In this document: positions 40,094-49,943 of the stretch, piece after piece
How the letters are laid out: every line of letters begins with the position of its first letter
Position numbering within the stretch: position 1 is the stretch's first letter
Source: an uncultured Collinsella sp.
GTDB taxonomy: Bacteria; Actinomycetota; Coriobacteriia; Coriobacteriales; Coriobacteriaceae
Assembly (NCBI GenBank): GCA_905199225.1
Contig: CAJKFS010000001.1
Location: 1-64,000, forward strand
Direction: 5' to 3'
Length of the DNA stretch: 64,000 bases
Made by a program: the position numbers and the translations under genes
The notes under the pieces: model-generated
Told to the model about the DNA's origin: nothing
Database searches by the model: none
Seen by the model: the letters and a program-made list of their open reading frames with translations, nothing else

Positions 40094-42808
40094 ATGGCAA
40101 AAGTCCGTGTGTCCACCCTGGCCAAAGAGTTCGGCATGACCTCCAAGGAACTGATGGGTCATCTCGCCGATATGAAGATTCCCGCTAAGTCCGCTTCCTC
40201 CACCTTGGAGGACGCTTATGTCGCCATGGTCCGCAAGCAGCTCGCCTCGGTGATCGAGGCCCGCGCTCAGGAAGTCGAGGCCGCCAAGCAGGCCGAGGAG
40301 CAGGCAGCTGCCGCCGAGGAGGCCGCACGCGCTGCCGAGGCCGAGCGCGAGCGCATCGCCGCCGAGAAGGCCCGCGAGGAGGAGCGCCGGCAGTTTGCCG
40401 CAGCCCAGGCTGCCGAGGAGGCTGCCCGCGCCGAGGCCGAGGCCAAGAAGAAGGCCGAGCAGGAGCGCCTTGCCCGCGAGAAGGAGGAGGCTGCCCGCGA
40501 GGCCCAGCGCCGCGCCATTCCCGCTTCCGACTCCGGTTCGCGCTTCCGTTCGCTGCTCGACCAGATCGCCGCACAGGAGACCGTGCTCAAGGAGAAGAAG
40601 GACGCCGAGGACAAGGCCAAGGCCGAGCGCGCCGCCGAGCGCGGTAACCGTCGTGGCGGCAACAACAACCGCCGCGGTGGCCGTCGTAACGATCGCAACG
40701 CTTCCGACAACAACTCCGAGCGCAACGCCTCCGAGAGCCGTCCGCACAGCCATCGCACCAACGCCAGCAACAACGTCGCTGCCGGCATGGACTTCCCCAA
40801 CCCCGATAAGCAGGGCAAGGGCAAGAAGCGCAAGGGCGGTCACAACAACGAAGAGGACCACTACAGCCGCATGGCTCGCGAGGCCGAGGAGTACAGCCGC
40901 GAGAAGGTCCTCGAGGAGGCCCGCGCTGCCGTCGAGGAGGCCTCTCGTGAGTCCACCGGTCGCCGCAAGAAGCGCAAGGAGAAGCGCGAGCGCGAGGCTG
41001 CCAAGGCTCAGGAGGAGCGCAAGATTGAGGAGGCATTGGCCCAGGGCGTGAACCCCGAGGAGCTCGACGCCATCAAGGTTTCCCAGGGCGTTACCGTCCA
41101 GGAGCTCGCCGAGGCGCTCGACGTTCCGGCCAACGACATCATCAAGCGCCTGTTCCTGCTGGGTACGCCGCTCACCATGACGCAGTCCATGTCCGACGAC
41201 CTCGTCGAGCTCGTTGCCGACGACTTGGGTCGTCAGATCAAGATCATCACCCCCGAGGAGGAGAACACCTTCTCGTTCTACGACGATCCCGCCGACCTTA
41301 AGCCGCGCGCACCGGTCGTCACCGTCATGGGCCACGTCGACCACGGCAAGACGAGCCTCCTCGACGCCATCCGTCACACCGGCGTTGCTGCCGGCGAGGC
41401 GGGCGGCATTACGCAGGCCATCGGTGCTTCGCAGGTCATGATCAACGACCGCAAGATCACCTTCATCGATACCCCCGGTCACGCCACCTTTACGGCTATG
41501 CGTGCCCGTGGCGCCAAGGTGACCGACATCGTCATTCTGATCGTGGCTGCCGACGACGGTGTCATGCCCCAGACGGTCGAGTCGATCAACCACGCCAAGG
41601 CCGCCGGCGTACCCATCGTTGTCGCCGTCAACAAGATCGATAAGCCCGGCGCCAACCCCGACCGTGTGCGTCAGGAGCTCACCGAGTACGGCGTCATCCC
41701 CGAGGAGTGGGGCGGACAGAACATGTTCGTCAACATCTCGGCCAAGCAGAAGATCGGTATCGACGATCTGCTCGAGACCGTGCTGCTCCAGGCAGATGTG
41801 CTCGAGCTCAAGGCCAACCCGGACACCTTTGCCTCCGGCAACGTCCTCGAGGCCAAGCTCGACAAGGGCCGCGGCTCGGTCGCTACTGTGCTCGTGACCC
41901 GCGGTACCCTGCACGTGGGCGATACGCTGGTCGCCGGCCTCACCTACGGCCGCGTCCGCGCCATGCTCGACCCCAAGGGCCGCGCCGTCACCGAGGCCGG
42001 TCCCTCCGACGCCGTTGAGATCCTGGGCCTGCAGTCCGTGCCCAACGCCGGTGACGAGTTCCGTGTGTTCGAGGACGAGCGCGAGGCTCGCGCCCTTGCC
42101 GACGAGCGTTCGCTCAAGGCCCGTATCGAGGAGCAGAGCCGCGTCAAGCACGTCACGCTCGAGAACCTCTTCGAGACCATTGCCGACGCCGAGGTCAAGG
42201 AGCTCAACCTGATCATCAAGGCCGACGTCCAGGGTTCCATCGAGGCCCTTCAGGACTCGCTCGACAAGATGGATCAGTCCGAGGTTCGCATCAACACGAT
42301 CCACTCCGCCGTTGGTGCCATCAACGAGACCGACGTCGTTCTGGCCGACGCCTCCAACGCCATCATCATCGGCTTTGGTGTCCGTCCCGACGGTAAGGCC
42401 CGCTCCGCTGCCGAGCGCGAGGGCGTCGAGATCCGTTGCTACGACGTCATCTACAAGTGCCTCGAGGAACTCGACGCTGCCCGTATCGGCATGCTCAAGC
42501 CCACCGAGGTCGAGGTCTCCACGGGTACCGCGACCGTCCTGGACACCTTCAAGGTGCCCAAAGTCGGTATCGCCGCCGGTGTCCGTGTCGAAGAGGGCGA
42601 GATCGCCGCGACCGATTCCGTGCGTCTGGTGCGCGACGGCATCGTGGTCTTCAACGGCAAGATCGCCTCGATGCGCCACTACAAGGACGAGGCCAAGAGC
42701 CTCAAGAGCGGTTCCGAGGGCGGCATTGGCCTGGAGAACTTCCAGGACATCAAGCCCGGCGACCAGATCGAGGGTTACCGCATCGACCAGGTTGCCCGTA
42801 CCGAGTAG
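40094..42808 (+). CDS. infB: Translation initiation factor IF-2
   Basis: The 904-aa GTPase brings initiator tRNA to the 30S subunit. Residues 1-55 form an IF2-N motif, followed by a long charged Ala/Glu/Arg-rich and Asn/Arg-rich linker (about 60-310) and a second IF2-N (EELAEALDVPANDIIKRLF). The G domain has MGHVDHGKTSLLDAI (G1), DTPGHATF (G3) and NKID (G4), then domains II to IV with the fMet-tRNA binding end. The linker length is within the range seen in high-GC bacteria. It precedes rbfA by 11 nt. Confidence 0.95.
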   Translation: MAKVRVSTLAKEFGMTSKELMGHLADMKIPAKSASSTLEDAYVAMVRKQLASVIEARAQEVEAAKQAEEQAAAAEEAARAAEAERERIAAEKAREEERRQFAAAQAAEEAARAEAEAKKKAEQERLAREKEEAAREAQRRAIPASDSGSRFRSLLDQIAAQETVLKEKKDAEDKAKAERAAERGNRRGGNNNRRGGRRNDRNASDNNSERNASESRPHSHRTNASNNVAAGMDFPNPDKQGKGKKRKGGHNNEEDHYSRMAREAEEYSREKVLEEARAAVEEASRESTGRRKKRKEKREREAAKAQEERKIEEALAQGVNPEELDAIKVSQGVTVQELAEALDVPANDIIKRLFLLGTPLTMTQSMSDDLVELVADDLGRQIKIITPEEENTFSFYDDPADLKPRAPVVTVMGHVDHGKTSLLDAIRHTGVAAGEAGGITQAIGASQVMINDRKITFIDTPGHATFTAMRARGAKVTDIVILIVAADDGVMPQTVESINHAKAAGVPIVVAVNKIDKPGANPDRVRQELTEYGVIPEEWGGQNMFVNISAKQKIGIDDLLETVLLQADVLELKANPDTFASGNVLEAKLDKGRGSVATVLVTRGTLHVGDTLVAGLTYGRVRAMLDPKGRAVTEAGPSDAVEILGLQSVPNAGDEFRVFEDEREARALADERSLKARIEEQSRVKHVTLENLFETIADAEVKELNLIIKADVQGSIEALQDSLDKMDQSEVRINTIHSAVGAINETDVVLADASNAIIIGFGVRPDGKARSAAEREGVEIRCYDVIYKCLEELDAARIGMLKPTEVEVSTGTATVLDTFKVPKVGIAAGVRVEEGEIAATDSVRLVRDGIVVFNGKIASMRHYKDEAKSLKSGSEGGIGLENFQDIKPGDQIEGYRIDQVARTE

Positions 42809-42819
42809 GGGGTAGCGCT

Positions 42820-43230
42820 ATGAAGCAAACGCAGGCAACCCGCCGTCTGGGCGAGCAGCTTCGCGAGAAGCTCGGTTATATCCTGCTCTTTGAGGTTTCC
42901 GATCCGCGTCTCGACCTGGTTACTTTGACCGCGGTCGAGGTCGCGGTGGACCGTTCGTTCGCGCGTGTGTTCGTGTCGTGCGATGCGAGCCGCTACGACG
43001 AGGTCATGGAGGCGCTCGCAAGCGCTAAGGGCCGTATTCGCAGCCTGTTGGCTCGCTCGCTCGATTGGCGTGTTACGCCCGAGCTCGATTTTCGCATCGA
43101 TCGCTCGACCGATGAGGCCGAGCGCATCACGCGTGCGCTGGAAAACGTTCCCGCCACGCTTGCGATCGAAAAGGACGAGGACGGCTATCCGATAGCGGAT
43201 GCCGCCCAGGAGGCAGCTTTAGATGACTAA
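42820..43230 (+). CDS. rbfA: Ribosome-binding factor A
   Basis: The 136-aa KH-fold protein matures the 16S rRNA 5' end in the 30S subunit. It has the RbfA pattern RRLGEQLREKLGYIL, SDPRLDLVTLTAVEV and RVTPELDFRIDRS. The acidic C-terminal tail is typical. ATG 42820 follows a G-rich stretch just after the infB stop. The nrnA start overlaps its end by 8 nt, so the two are translationally linked. Confidence 0.92.
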   Translation: MKQTQATRRLGEQLREKLGYILLFEVSDPRLDLVTLTAVEVAVDRSFARVFVSCDASRYDEVMEALASAKGRIRSLLARSLDWRVTPELDFRIDRSTDEAERITRALENVPATLAIEKDEDGYPIADAAQEAALDD

Positions 43231-44266
43231 TTCCGCCGACCTCGCCTCGTGCGAGTCTGCAGATATTCAGCGACGCATCCTCGAGCTCATCGAGGGTGCG
43301 TCCTCCATTGCGATTTCGGGACATACTTCTCCCGATGGCGATGCCTTGGGCTCCGTGTTGGGTCTGGGCCTTTCGCTCATGAAGTTTTTCCCCAACAAGG
43401 ACATTGCGCTGCTGTTGGCAGACGATGACCCGGTTCCGCGTATCTACCGCTTTATGGAAGGCTCCGATCGCCTGGTGCCGGCATCTGCGTACACCGGCAA
43501 TCCTGACCTGTTCATCTCGGTGGACGTACCGGTCGTAGAGCGTCTCAATAATTCCGCCGAGGTGCTTCGTCGCTCCAAGCATGTGGTGTGCTTCGATCAC
43601 CATCCGGCGCGCGAGGAGTTTGCCGAGCTCAGCCTGAGGCGCGTCGAAGCTGCAGCCTGCGCCATGATCATCGACCGCTTCTTGGACAATTGCGGCATTG
43701 TCGCACGTGATGGCGTTGCAACCTGCCTGCTGTGTGGCTTGGTTACCGATACCGGCCGTTTTCAGTACCAAAACGCCGACGCCGCCGCGTTCCATGCAGC
43801 CTCGCGTCTGGTTGCCCACGGTGCCGATCCGGCGCGTGTGGCACTCGAGGTCTACCAGAGCATGCGCGTTGAGTTTTTGCACCTCAAGTCCATCGTTATG
43901 GGCCGCATTAAGACGGTGGCCCACGGGCGCGTCGCGTATAGCTACGCGTACCAGAGTGACCTTGAGGCGTGCGGTGTCACCTCGGATGAGTGCGACGGTC
44001 TGGTTGACGTGGTGCGCTCGGTGATGGGCGTCGAGGTCTGCCTGTTCCTGAAGGGCATTGAGGGCGATACCAAGGTGCGCGGCAACCTGCGCTCCAAGGG
44101 TGACCTCAACGTGTCCGAGATCGCTGCTGCCTTTGGCGGAGGCGGACATCCTGCTGCCGCCGGTTTCTCCAACAACGGAACGATTCTCGAGACGCTCACC
44201 GTGGCACTTCCCATGCTGGCCGAACTGGTAGGGGAGGATCCCGCTTCGGTGACCGTCGAGCTTTAA
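43223..44266 (+). CDS. nrnA: DHH-family bifunctional oligoribonuclease/pAp phosphatase
   Basis: The 347-aa enzyme has the DHH motifs SGHTSPDGDALGS (motif I), SVDVPV, FDHHPAREEF (DHH) and GLVTDTGRF. A DHHA1 domain ends in FGGGGHPAAAG. NrnA-type proteins degrade very short RNAs and, in many bacteria, pAp or linear dinucleotides such as pGpG. The gene lies between rbfA and truB, the classic place for nrnA in Gram-positive bacteria. Which substrate dominates cannot be told from the sequence; a link to c-di-GMP turnover is possible given the PelD protein elsewhere in the window. Confidence 0.9.
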   Translation: MTNSADLASCESADIQRRILELIEGASSIAISGHTSPDGDALGSVLGLGLSLMKFFPNKDIALLLADDDPVPRIYRFMEGSDRLVPASAYTGNPDLFISVDVPVVERLNNSAEVLRRSKHVVCFDHHPAREEFAELSLRRVEAAACAMIIDRFLDNCGIVARDGVATCLLCGLVTDTGRFQYQNADAAAFHAASRLVAHGADPARVALEVYQSMRVEFLHLKSIVMGRIKTVAHGRVAYSYAYQSDLEACGVTSDECDGLVDVVRSVMGVEVCLFLKGIEGDTKVRGNLRSKGDLNVSEIAAAFGGGGHPAAAGFSNNGTILETLTVALPMLAELVGEDPASVTVEL

Positions 44267-44281
44267 CTTTTTGGATGGTAC

Positions 44282-45214
44282 ATGGCTCGTCGTACGCCTT
44301 CTCAACTGAATATGCTGCTCGCCGTCGATAAGCCGGTGGGCTGCACGTCCCACGATGTGGTTTCGCAATGCCGGCGCGCCCTCCATGAGCGGCGCGTCGG
44401 CCATGCCGGCACGCTCGACCCCATGGCATCGGGTGTCATGGTGGTGGGTGTGGGCCAGGCCACCCGTCTGCTGGGCATGCTCACGCTCGATACCAAAAGC
44501 TATGTCGCCGACATCTCGTTTGGCGCCGAGACCAATACCGATGATGCGGAGGGCGAGGCGGTCCGCACGGTGGCTGTTGCCAACGAGCTCCGCGATCCTG
44601 CCTATGCCCGTGAGCGCCTGGCCGCTATGCTGGGTCCGCAGATGCAGGTGCCGCCGGCGTTTTCGGCTATCTCGGTCAATGGCGTTCGCGCCTACAAGTC
44701 TGCTCGTGAGGGCAATGCGGTGGACCTACCTCCGCGCCCCGTCGAGGTCTATGCCGCCGACCTGATCGCCGTGGGCGGCGAAGGTGATACGTGTGTGTGG
44801 ACCGTGGCGTTCTCGGTGAGCAAGGGCACCTATATCCGTGCGCTCGCTCGCGACTTGGGCCGCGCCTGCGAGAGCGCCGCGCACATTTCCGCGCTGCGCC
44901 GCACGGCCTCCGGTGTTGTTTCCATTGGCGCCTGTCATGCGGTCGAGGAGCTTTCTCCCGAGTCCGCGCCCGGCTTTGCCCTGGATCCCATTGCGGCCCT
45001 GGGCGCCACGCGTGTTGACTTGCCGGGCAATCTTGCCGACGATCTGCTCTGCGGTCGACGCATTCCCGTTGAGCGTGCGCTTGCCGATTTCGATACCTCG
45101 AAGTCGCCTTTTGCTTTGGTGCTCGATGGGGGACTCAAGGCGCTCGCCCGCATCGAGGGTGGCCGCTTTGTCATGGAGCACGTGTTTCCGCAGGCAATCG
45201 GCGGTGTTCGATGA
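44282..45214 (+). CDS. truB: tRNA pseudouridine-55 synthase
   Basis: The 310-aa enzyme makes psi-55 in the T-loop of tRNAs. The catalytic-Asp motif is GHAGTLDPMASGV, preceded by NMLLAVDKPVGCTSHD; later FSVSKGTYIRALARDLG forms the second conserved region. The C-terminal PUA-like part is of normal length. ATG 44282 follows nrnA after 15 nt, and the end overlaps the ribF start (ATGA-type). A housekeeping gene of the ribosome operon. Confidence 0.93.
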   Translation: MARRTPSQLNMLLAVDKPVGCTSHDVVSQCRRALHERRVGHAGTLDPMASGVMVVGVGQATRLLGMLTLDTKSYVADISFGAETNTDDAEGEAVRTVAVANELRDPAYARERLAAMLGPQMQVPPAFSAISVNGVRAYKSAREGNAVDLPPRPVEVYAADLIAVGGEGDTCVWTVAFSVSKGTYIRALARDLGRACESAAHISALRRTASGVVSIGACHAVEELSPESAPGFALDPIAALGATRVDLPGNLADDLLCGRRIPVERALADFDTSKSPFALVLDGGLKALARIEGGRFVMEHVFPQAIGGVR

Positions 45215-46218
45215 TGTTGTCCGCTCACGAGCTCGCGCGTATTTTTTTCGCGGGCGAGTCGGACGTGGCTCACATCGTTACTGCCGATGCGTTTGATAAG
45301 TGTGAGCACCTGGGTGCCGCATCGATTGCCATCGGCGTGTTCGACGGCGTTCACCGTGGACACCAGGAGCTCATTGCGGCGCTTGTTAGCGATGCGCGCG
45401 CCCATGATTGCAAGGCGGTCGTGGTCACTTTCGATCCCGATCCGGACGTTGTGGTGAGTCCTTCGCCCGCTCAAAAATTGATGACGACGGCCGACCGTCT
45501 ACATGCCTTGGCTCAGACCGGGGTCGATGCGGTGGTGGCCGTTCCCTTTACGCCTGAGGTTGCGGCACTCGACCATGTTGCTTTTCTCTCGCTGGTGTCG
45601 CGTCTGGTCGACATTCGTTCGATTCGCGTTGGCAGCGACTTTAGGCTGGGTCGTGGCGGTGCTTCTGGTGTTGCCGAGATGCGCTCTTGGGGTTCCGAGC
45701 GCGGCGTTGACGTGTATGGTCACGACCTGCTTTGCGAGGGCGGTGAGGCCATTTGCGCCACCCGCATTCGTCATGAGCTGGGACAGGGCCATGTGGAGCT
45801 TGCTGCTGAGTTGCTCGGCCGCCCGTATATGCTGCGTGGCGGTGTTATTCGTGGCCGTCACGAGGGTTCTGACATGGGCTTTCCCACGGCAAACCTGCAG
45901 GTTCCCGACGGCATTCAGGTGCCTGCCGATGGTGTGTATGAGGGTCTGGTGCTCGTCGATGACATCGCGTGGCCCGCTGCCGTTAATGTCGGCCTGCCGC
46001 CGACGTATGCCGACGATGCCGCTTCATCGCATCTCGAGGCTAACTTAATTGGTTATACGGGCGACCTGTACGGCGCTTCCGTTTCGCTGGCGTTTACGCG
46101 CTGGCTGCGTCCCTCGCGTGTGTTCGAATCGCTGGATGAGTTGATCTCGACCGTCGAGGGTAATATCGAGGATATTCGTCACAACTTGGGCGAGCAGGGG
46201 GTGAGTATCCGTGATTAG
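45211..46218 (+). CDS. ribF: Bifunctional riboflavin kinase/FAD synthetase
   Basis: The 335-aa enzyme makes FMN and FAD. The N-terminal nucleotidyltransferase domain has IGVFDGVHRGHQELI (the GxxHxGH-type loop), and the C-terminal kinase domain has GVIRGRHEGSDMGFPTANL. About 40 extra residues precede the first motif. Two adjacent ATG codons (45211, 45214) could start it. It overlaps truB upstream and dnaG downstream, so it is embedded in the operon. Confidence 0.92.
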   Translation: MMLSAHELARIFFAGESDVAHIVTADAFDKCEHLGAASIAIGVFDGVHRGHQELIAALVSDARAHDCKAVVVTFDPDPDVVVSPSPAQKLMTTADRLHALAQTGVDAVVAVPFTPEVAALDHVAFLSLVSRLVDIRSIRVGSDFRLGRGGASGVAEMRSWGSERGVDVYGHDLLCEGGEAICATRIRHELGQGHVELAAELLGRPYMLRGGVIRGRHEGSDMGFPTANLQVPDGIQVPADGVYEGLVLVDDIAWPAAVNVGLPPTYADDAASSHLEANLIGYTGDLYGASVSLAFTRWLRPSRVFESLDELISTVEGNIEDIRHNLGEQGVSIRD

Positions 46219-48319
46219 CGATGAGGAAAAAGACCAGGTACGCGCTGCGTCCGACTTAGTTGCCATCGTGCAGGAAACGGTTGAGCTCAAGCCCCGCGGC
46301 CATGAGTTTTGGGGTTGCTGCCCCTTCCATGGCGAAAAGACGCCTTCTTTCCACATTATCCCCGCTACGCAGGTCTGGCACTGCTTTGGCTGCGGCGAAG
46401 GCGGCGACGTCTTCACCTATATCATGAAGCGCGAAAACCTGAGCTTTCCCGAGTCAATCCGCTATTTGGCCGATCGTGCGGGTATTGAGCTGCATGACAC
46501 CGGAGATCGTCGCGAGCGCGGTACCAAGCGTGCCCGCATCTACGATCTGTGTGCCGAGACCGCCCAGTTCTACCACACCATGCTTATGCGCGGTAAGGAC
46601 GGCCGTCCACGCGAGTACTTTGCCAGCCGTGGTATGGGTGGCGACGTCTGCCGCCGCTACTGCCTGGGCTTTGCACCGGGCCGCAACGCGCTGGTGTCGC
46701 ACCTGTCCCAGGCGGGTTTTACCCCGCAGGAGATGATCGACGCCAACGTTGCCGTGAGCCGCGGGCGCGGGCAGCTTGCCGACCGCTTCTACGACCGCGT
46801 GATGTTTCCCATCTTTGACGAGCAGGGTCACAACATTGCCTTTGGCGGGCGCATCATGGGTGACGGCCAACCCAAGTACCTCAACACCGCCGAGACGAGC
46901 GTGTTCCATAAAAAGCGAAACCTCTATGGCTTTAACTGGGCCAAGGAGTTTATCGTCGCGCAGGATACGGCCATCGTGGTGGAGGGCTATACCGATTGTA
47001 TCGCCTGCTGGGAGGCGGGGATCAAAAACGTTGTCGCCACGCTGGGCACCGCGCTCACGGAGCATCACGTCAAGACGCTCACCCGCTTTGCCAAGCGTAT
47101 CGTGTATATGTTCGATGGCGATGCCGCGGGCCAGAAGGCCGCCCGTCGCGCGATTCAATTTATCGAGCAGGATTCGATGGACCTGCGCTGCGTGGTGCTG
47201 CCCGACGGCAACGACCCCATGGAGTTCATCACGGCGCATGGTGGACAGGAGCTTCAGGCGCGCATCGACGCTGCCGAGCCGCTCATGGACTTTGTCTACC
47301 GTTCGCTGCAGGAGTCGAGTGACATCACCACGCCGGGCGGTCGTGCCAAGGCGCTGGAAGATGCGCTGACGCTTATCTATCCGCTGCGCGATAGCTATAT
47401 GATCGACACATACTTTATCCAGATTGCCGATCTGCTGGGTTTGGATCTGGAGACGGTTCGCGCGAGTTCGGGTCGCGTGTTTCGCGATGTCGCCAAGCGC
47501 GAAGATGCGGAACGACGTCGTGAGCAGAACTATGAACGCCAGCGGGCGCAAGCCGAGCGCTCTGGTAGCGCGGGCGGTCGGACGTCTGGTTCGCAGGGGG
47601 CATCTCGCGGTGCTTGGGCATCGGGCGCGACGCCGCCGGTGTCCGCGCCGGTCGAAGAAGAGCCGTATGACTACGTCCCGCTCGATGCCTACGGTGCCGC
47701 GCCCGTGGAGGTCGTCGACGACCTGCCGCCGATCGATGTGCCTGATGGTATGGGTGCTGTGCCTGTGACTGATGGTTCGGGCGCTCCGGCTGCGGCGGCG
47801 CCGATGGTTCTTACTGATCTTGAGCGCAAGTCCTTGGCAGGGGAGCGCGAGCTGTTGACGATGCTCACGAGCTACCCCGACCTGTTCCGCACGTATGCCG
47901 ACCGCATCTGCTCTATCGAGTGGGTTGACCCACGTCACGAGTCCATCGCATGGGCCGTTCTGGCAACGCCGCCGGGAACCGATCCTGCAGCCTGCATGGA
48001 TGCGGCGCGCTCGGTCTGTCCCGAGGCGGCAACGCTTGTGAGTGCCGGGCGCATCTCCGCGACGAGCAAGCACCCCACCGAGACGAACATCGTGTTCATG
48101 CTCGATACGCTCGAGCTCTACACCATCAAGCGCCGCATGCGTGCCGCACAGGCCAAGCTGCGCCAGGACCGTTCGCTCGATGATGAGGCCCGTCGCGCGT
48201 TGACCGTGCAGGCCGCGCAGGATTCGCAGCGTCAACGCGAGCTGCAAAAGTCTATCGGCGGCGTGGCGGACCCGTTCCGTTTGATCGGTCTGGAGGCCGC
48301 AGGCACCGAACAGGCCTAG
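46211..48319 (+). CDS. dnaG: DNA primase
   Basis: The 702-aa primase has the N-terminal zinc finger CCPFHGEKTPSFH...CFGCG (a CHC2 type), the catalytic core with YLNTAETSVFHKKRNLYG, and TOPRIM VVEGYTDC followed by FDGDAAGQKAARR. Residues of about 435-535 are a low-complexity linker, and a helicase-interacting C-terminal region closes the protein. GTG 46211 lies 8 nt inside the end of ribF, so translation is coupled. It is followed by rpoD, the ancient dnaG-rpoD macromolecular-synthesis pairing. Confidence 0.94.
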   Translation: MISDEEKDQVRAASDLVAIVQETVELKPRGHEFWGCCPFHGEKTPSFHIIPATQVWHCFGCGEGGDVFTYIMKRENLSFPESIRYLADRAGIELHDTGDRRERGTKRARIYDLCAETAQFYHTMLMRGKDGRPREYFASRGMGGDVCRRYCLGFAPGRNALVSHLSQAGFTPQEMIDANVAVSRGRGQLADRFYDRVMFPIFDEQGHNIAFGGRIMGDGQPKYLNTAETSVFHKKRNLYGFNWAKEFIVAQDTAIVVEGYTDCIACWEAGIKNVVATLGTALTEHHVKTLTRFAKRIVYMFDGDAAGQKAARRAIQFIEQDSMDLRCVVLPDGNDPMEFITAHGGQELQARIDAAEPLMDFVYRSLQESSDITTPGGRAKALEDALTLIYPLRDSYMIDTYFIQIADLLGLDLETVRASSGRVFRDVAKREDAERRREQNYERQRAQAERSGSAGGRTSGSQGASRGAWASGATPPVSAPVEEEPYDYVPLDAYGAAPVEVVDDLPPIDVPDGMGAVPVTDGSGAPAAAAPMVLTDLERKSLAGERELLTMLTSYPDLFRTYADRICSIEWVDPRHESIAWAVLATPPGTDPAACMDAARSVCPEAATLVSAGRISATSKHPTETNIVFMLDTLELYTIKRRMRAAQAKLRQDRSLDDEARRALTVQAAQDSQRQRELQKSIGGVADPFRLIGLEAAGTEQA

Positions 48320-48429
48320 ATGTTGTGGTCAACCAGCGTATTCTCGCCTATATCCAGTCCTCTTTTTGGGTATAGACGCCTATGTGTGTGCTAAAGTATT
48401 GAGTCCTGTGGACTATGAAGGGAGAATCT

Positions 48430-49779
48430 GTGCCAAAAAAGACTGAGAGCACGGGTACTGGGCTGGAATCCTACGTTGCAAAGCTCATGGGCAACGGCTC
48501 AAACAGGACTTCGGTAACCGAGGACGAGATTCAGGTCGCCCTGAAGGATATCGATGTTTCTGACGAGCAGCTCACCGCGGTGTATTCCGCGCTGCGCAAC
48601 AGCGGCATCCAGATTATCTCCGCGAGCGGTAACGACGACGCCCCCATGGACGTCGACGATGACGATAACGATACCGATACCGACGATTTCGATGACGACG
48701 ACGAGCACGATTCCGGCTCGCTCGACGATCACGAGCTCAAGATGGCCCGTCAGGCCGATGCCGAGATGGGTTCTTCCAAGAGCAAGAAGAAGCGCACCGT
48801 GCGCACGTCCCGTTCACGCTCCCGCGTGCGTGGCATCGATGCCTCCACGGTGATGCTGACCGGCGATCCGGTTCGTATGTACCTCAAGGAGATCGGCAAG
48901 GTCGACCTGCTGACCGCCTCCGAAGAGGTCGATTTGGCCATGAAGATCGAGGCCGGTCTCGAGGCCACCGAGAAGCTCGAGGCTGCCGATGCCGGCGAGC
49001 TCGAGCTCACGCGTGCCGAGATGCGTCGTCTTACGCGCATTGAGAACGTGGGCCTCGAAGCCAAGCAGGCACTCATCAGCGCAAACCTGCGTCTGGTCGT
49101 CTCCATCGCCAAACGCTATGTCGGCCGCGGCATGCTGTTCCTTGACCTGATCCAGGAGGGCAACCTCGGTCTGATCCGCGCCGTCGAGAAGTTCGACTAC
49201 CAGAAGGGCTTTAAGTTCTCCACGTACGCCACGTGGTGGATCCGTCAGGCCATTACGCGCGCCATTGCCGATCAGGCCCGTACCATCCGTATTCCCGTGC
49301 ATATGGTTGAGACTATCAACAAGCTCGTCCGCGTGCAGCGCCAGCTCCTTCAGGACCTGGGTCGCGACCCGACCCCCGAGGAGATCGGTGCCGAGATGGA
49401 CATGAGCGCCGACCGCGTCCGCGAGATCCAGAAGATCTCGCAGGAGCCCGTGTCGCTCGAGACCCCCATCGGCGAGGAAGAGGATTCCCAGCTGGGCGAC
49501 TTTATCGAGGACTCCCAGGCTATCGTTCCGCCCGATGCCGCCAGCTTCTCCATGCTGCAGGAGCAGCTCACTCAGGTGCTCGACTCGCTTGCCGATCGTG
49601 AGCGCAAGGTTATCGAGCTGCGCTTTGGCCTTGTCGACGGGCATCCCCGCACGCTCGAGGAAGTCGGCCGCGAGTTTGGCGTCACGCGCGAGCGTATCCG
49701 CCAGATCGAGTCCAAGACCTTGGCCAAGCTCCGCCACCCGAGCCGGAGCAGCAAGCTGAAGGACTACATCGAGTCATAA
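48430..49779 (+). CDS. rpoD: Primary sigma factor RpoD
   Basis: The 449-aa sigma-70 factor directs housekeeping transcription. It contains a region 1.1-like start, a strongly acidic Asp-rich linker (about 72-100), region 1.2 (DPVRMYLKEIGKVDLL), regions 2.1-2.4 (DLIQEGNLGLIRAVEKFDY, YATWWIRQAITRAIADQ), region 3 and region 4.2 (TLEEVGREFGVTRERIRQIE). GTG 48430 has AGGGAG 5 nt upstream; an ATG at 48415 overlaps that site and is less likely. A terminator follows 13 nt after the stop. Confidence 0.94.
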   Translation: MPKKTESTGTGLESYVAKLMGNGSNRTSVTEDEIQVALKDIDVSDEQLTAVYSALRNSGIQIISASGNDDAPMDVDDDDNDTDTDDFDDDDEHDSGSLDDHELKMARQADAEMGSSKSKKKRTVRTSRSRSRVRGIDASTVMLTGDPVRMYLKEIGKVDLLTASEEVDLAMKIEAGLEATEKLEAADAGELELTRAEMRRLTRIENVGLEAKQALISANLRLVVSIAKRYVGRGMLFLDLIQEGNLGLIRAVEKFDYQKGFKFSTYATWWIRQAITRAIADQARTIRIPVHMVETINKLVRVQRQLLQDLGRDPTPEEIGAEMDMSADRVREIQKISQEPVSLETPIGEEEDSQLGDFIEDSQAIVPPDAASFSMLQEQLTQVLDSLADRERKVIELRFGLVDGHPRTLEEVGREFGVTRERIRQIESKTLAKLRHPSRSSKLKDYIES

Positions 49780-49792
49780 CCTCGCAAGCAAG

Positions 49793-49826
49793 AAGCGCCC
49801 TCAAGCACATCCGCTTGGGGGCGCTT
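49793..49826 (+). terminator. Intrinsic terminator after rpoD
   Basis: A 14-bp stem with one U·G pair (49793-49806 with 49813-49826), loop ACATCC. Only a short T-rich tail follows. Confidence 0.85.
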
Positions 49827-49833
49827 TCATGTG

Positions 49834-49857
49834 GTCATTGGGGACGTCCCCAATGAC
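49834..49857. repeat. Perfect 24-bp palindrome
   Basis: The 24 bp are self-complementary around 49845/49846 with no loop. It sits just after the rpoD terminator. It could be a protein-binding site or a dispersed intergenic repeat; a second terminator is less likely without a loop. Confidence 0.7.
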
Positions 49858-49885
49858 TAGGTCGGAAAAATTCTTAAAAAAGTTC

Positions 49886-49913
49886 TTGCCCTGAGCTGAT
49901 TCGTCCGTATAAT
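49886..49913 (+). promoter_or_regulatory. Promoter of tRNA-Asn
   Basis: TTGCCC (49886-49891) and a consensus TATAAT (49908-49913) are 16 bp apart. The tRNA starts 31 nt later. Confidence 0.75.
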
Positions 49914-49943
49914 AAACTTCGTTGCTTGAGAGCACGCACCTAT

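Noticed and set aside
40055..42679. 874-aa minus-strand frame opposite infB
   Set aside because: Low-complexity Gly/Val/Leu/Asp repeats, produced by the antisense of a GC-rich gene.
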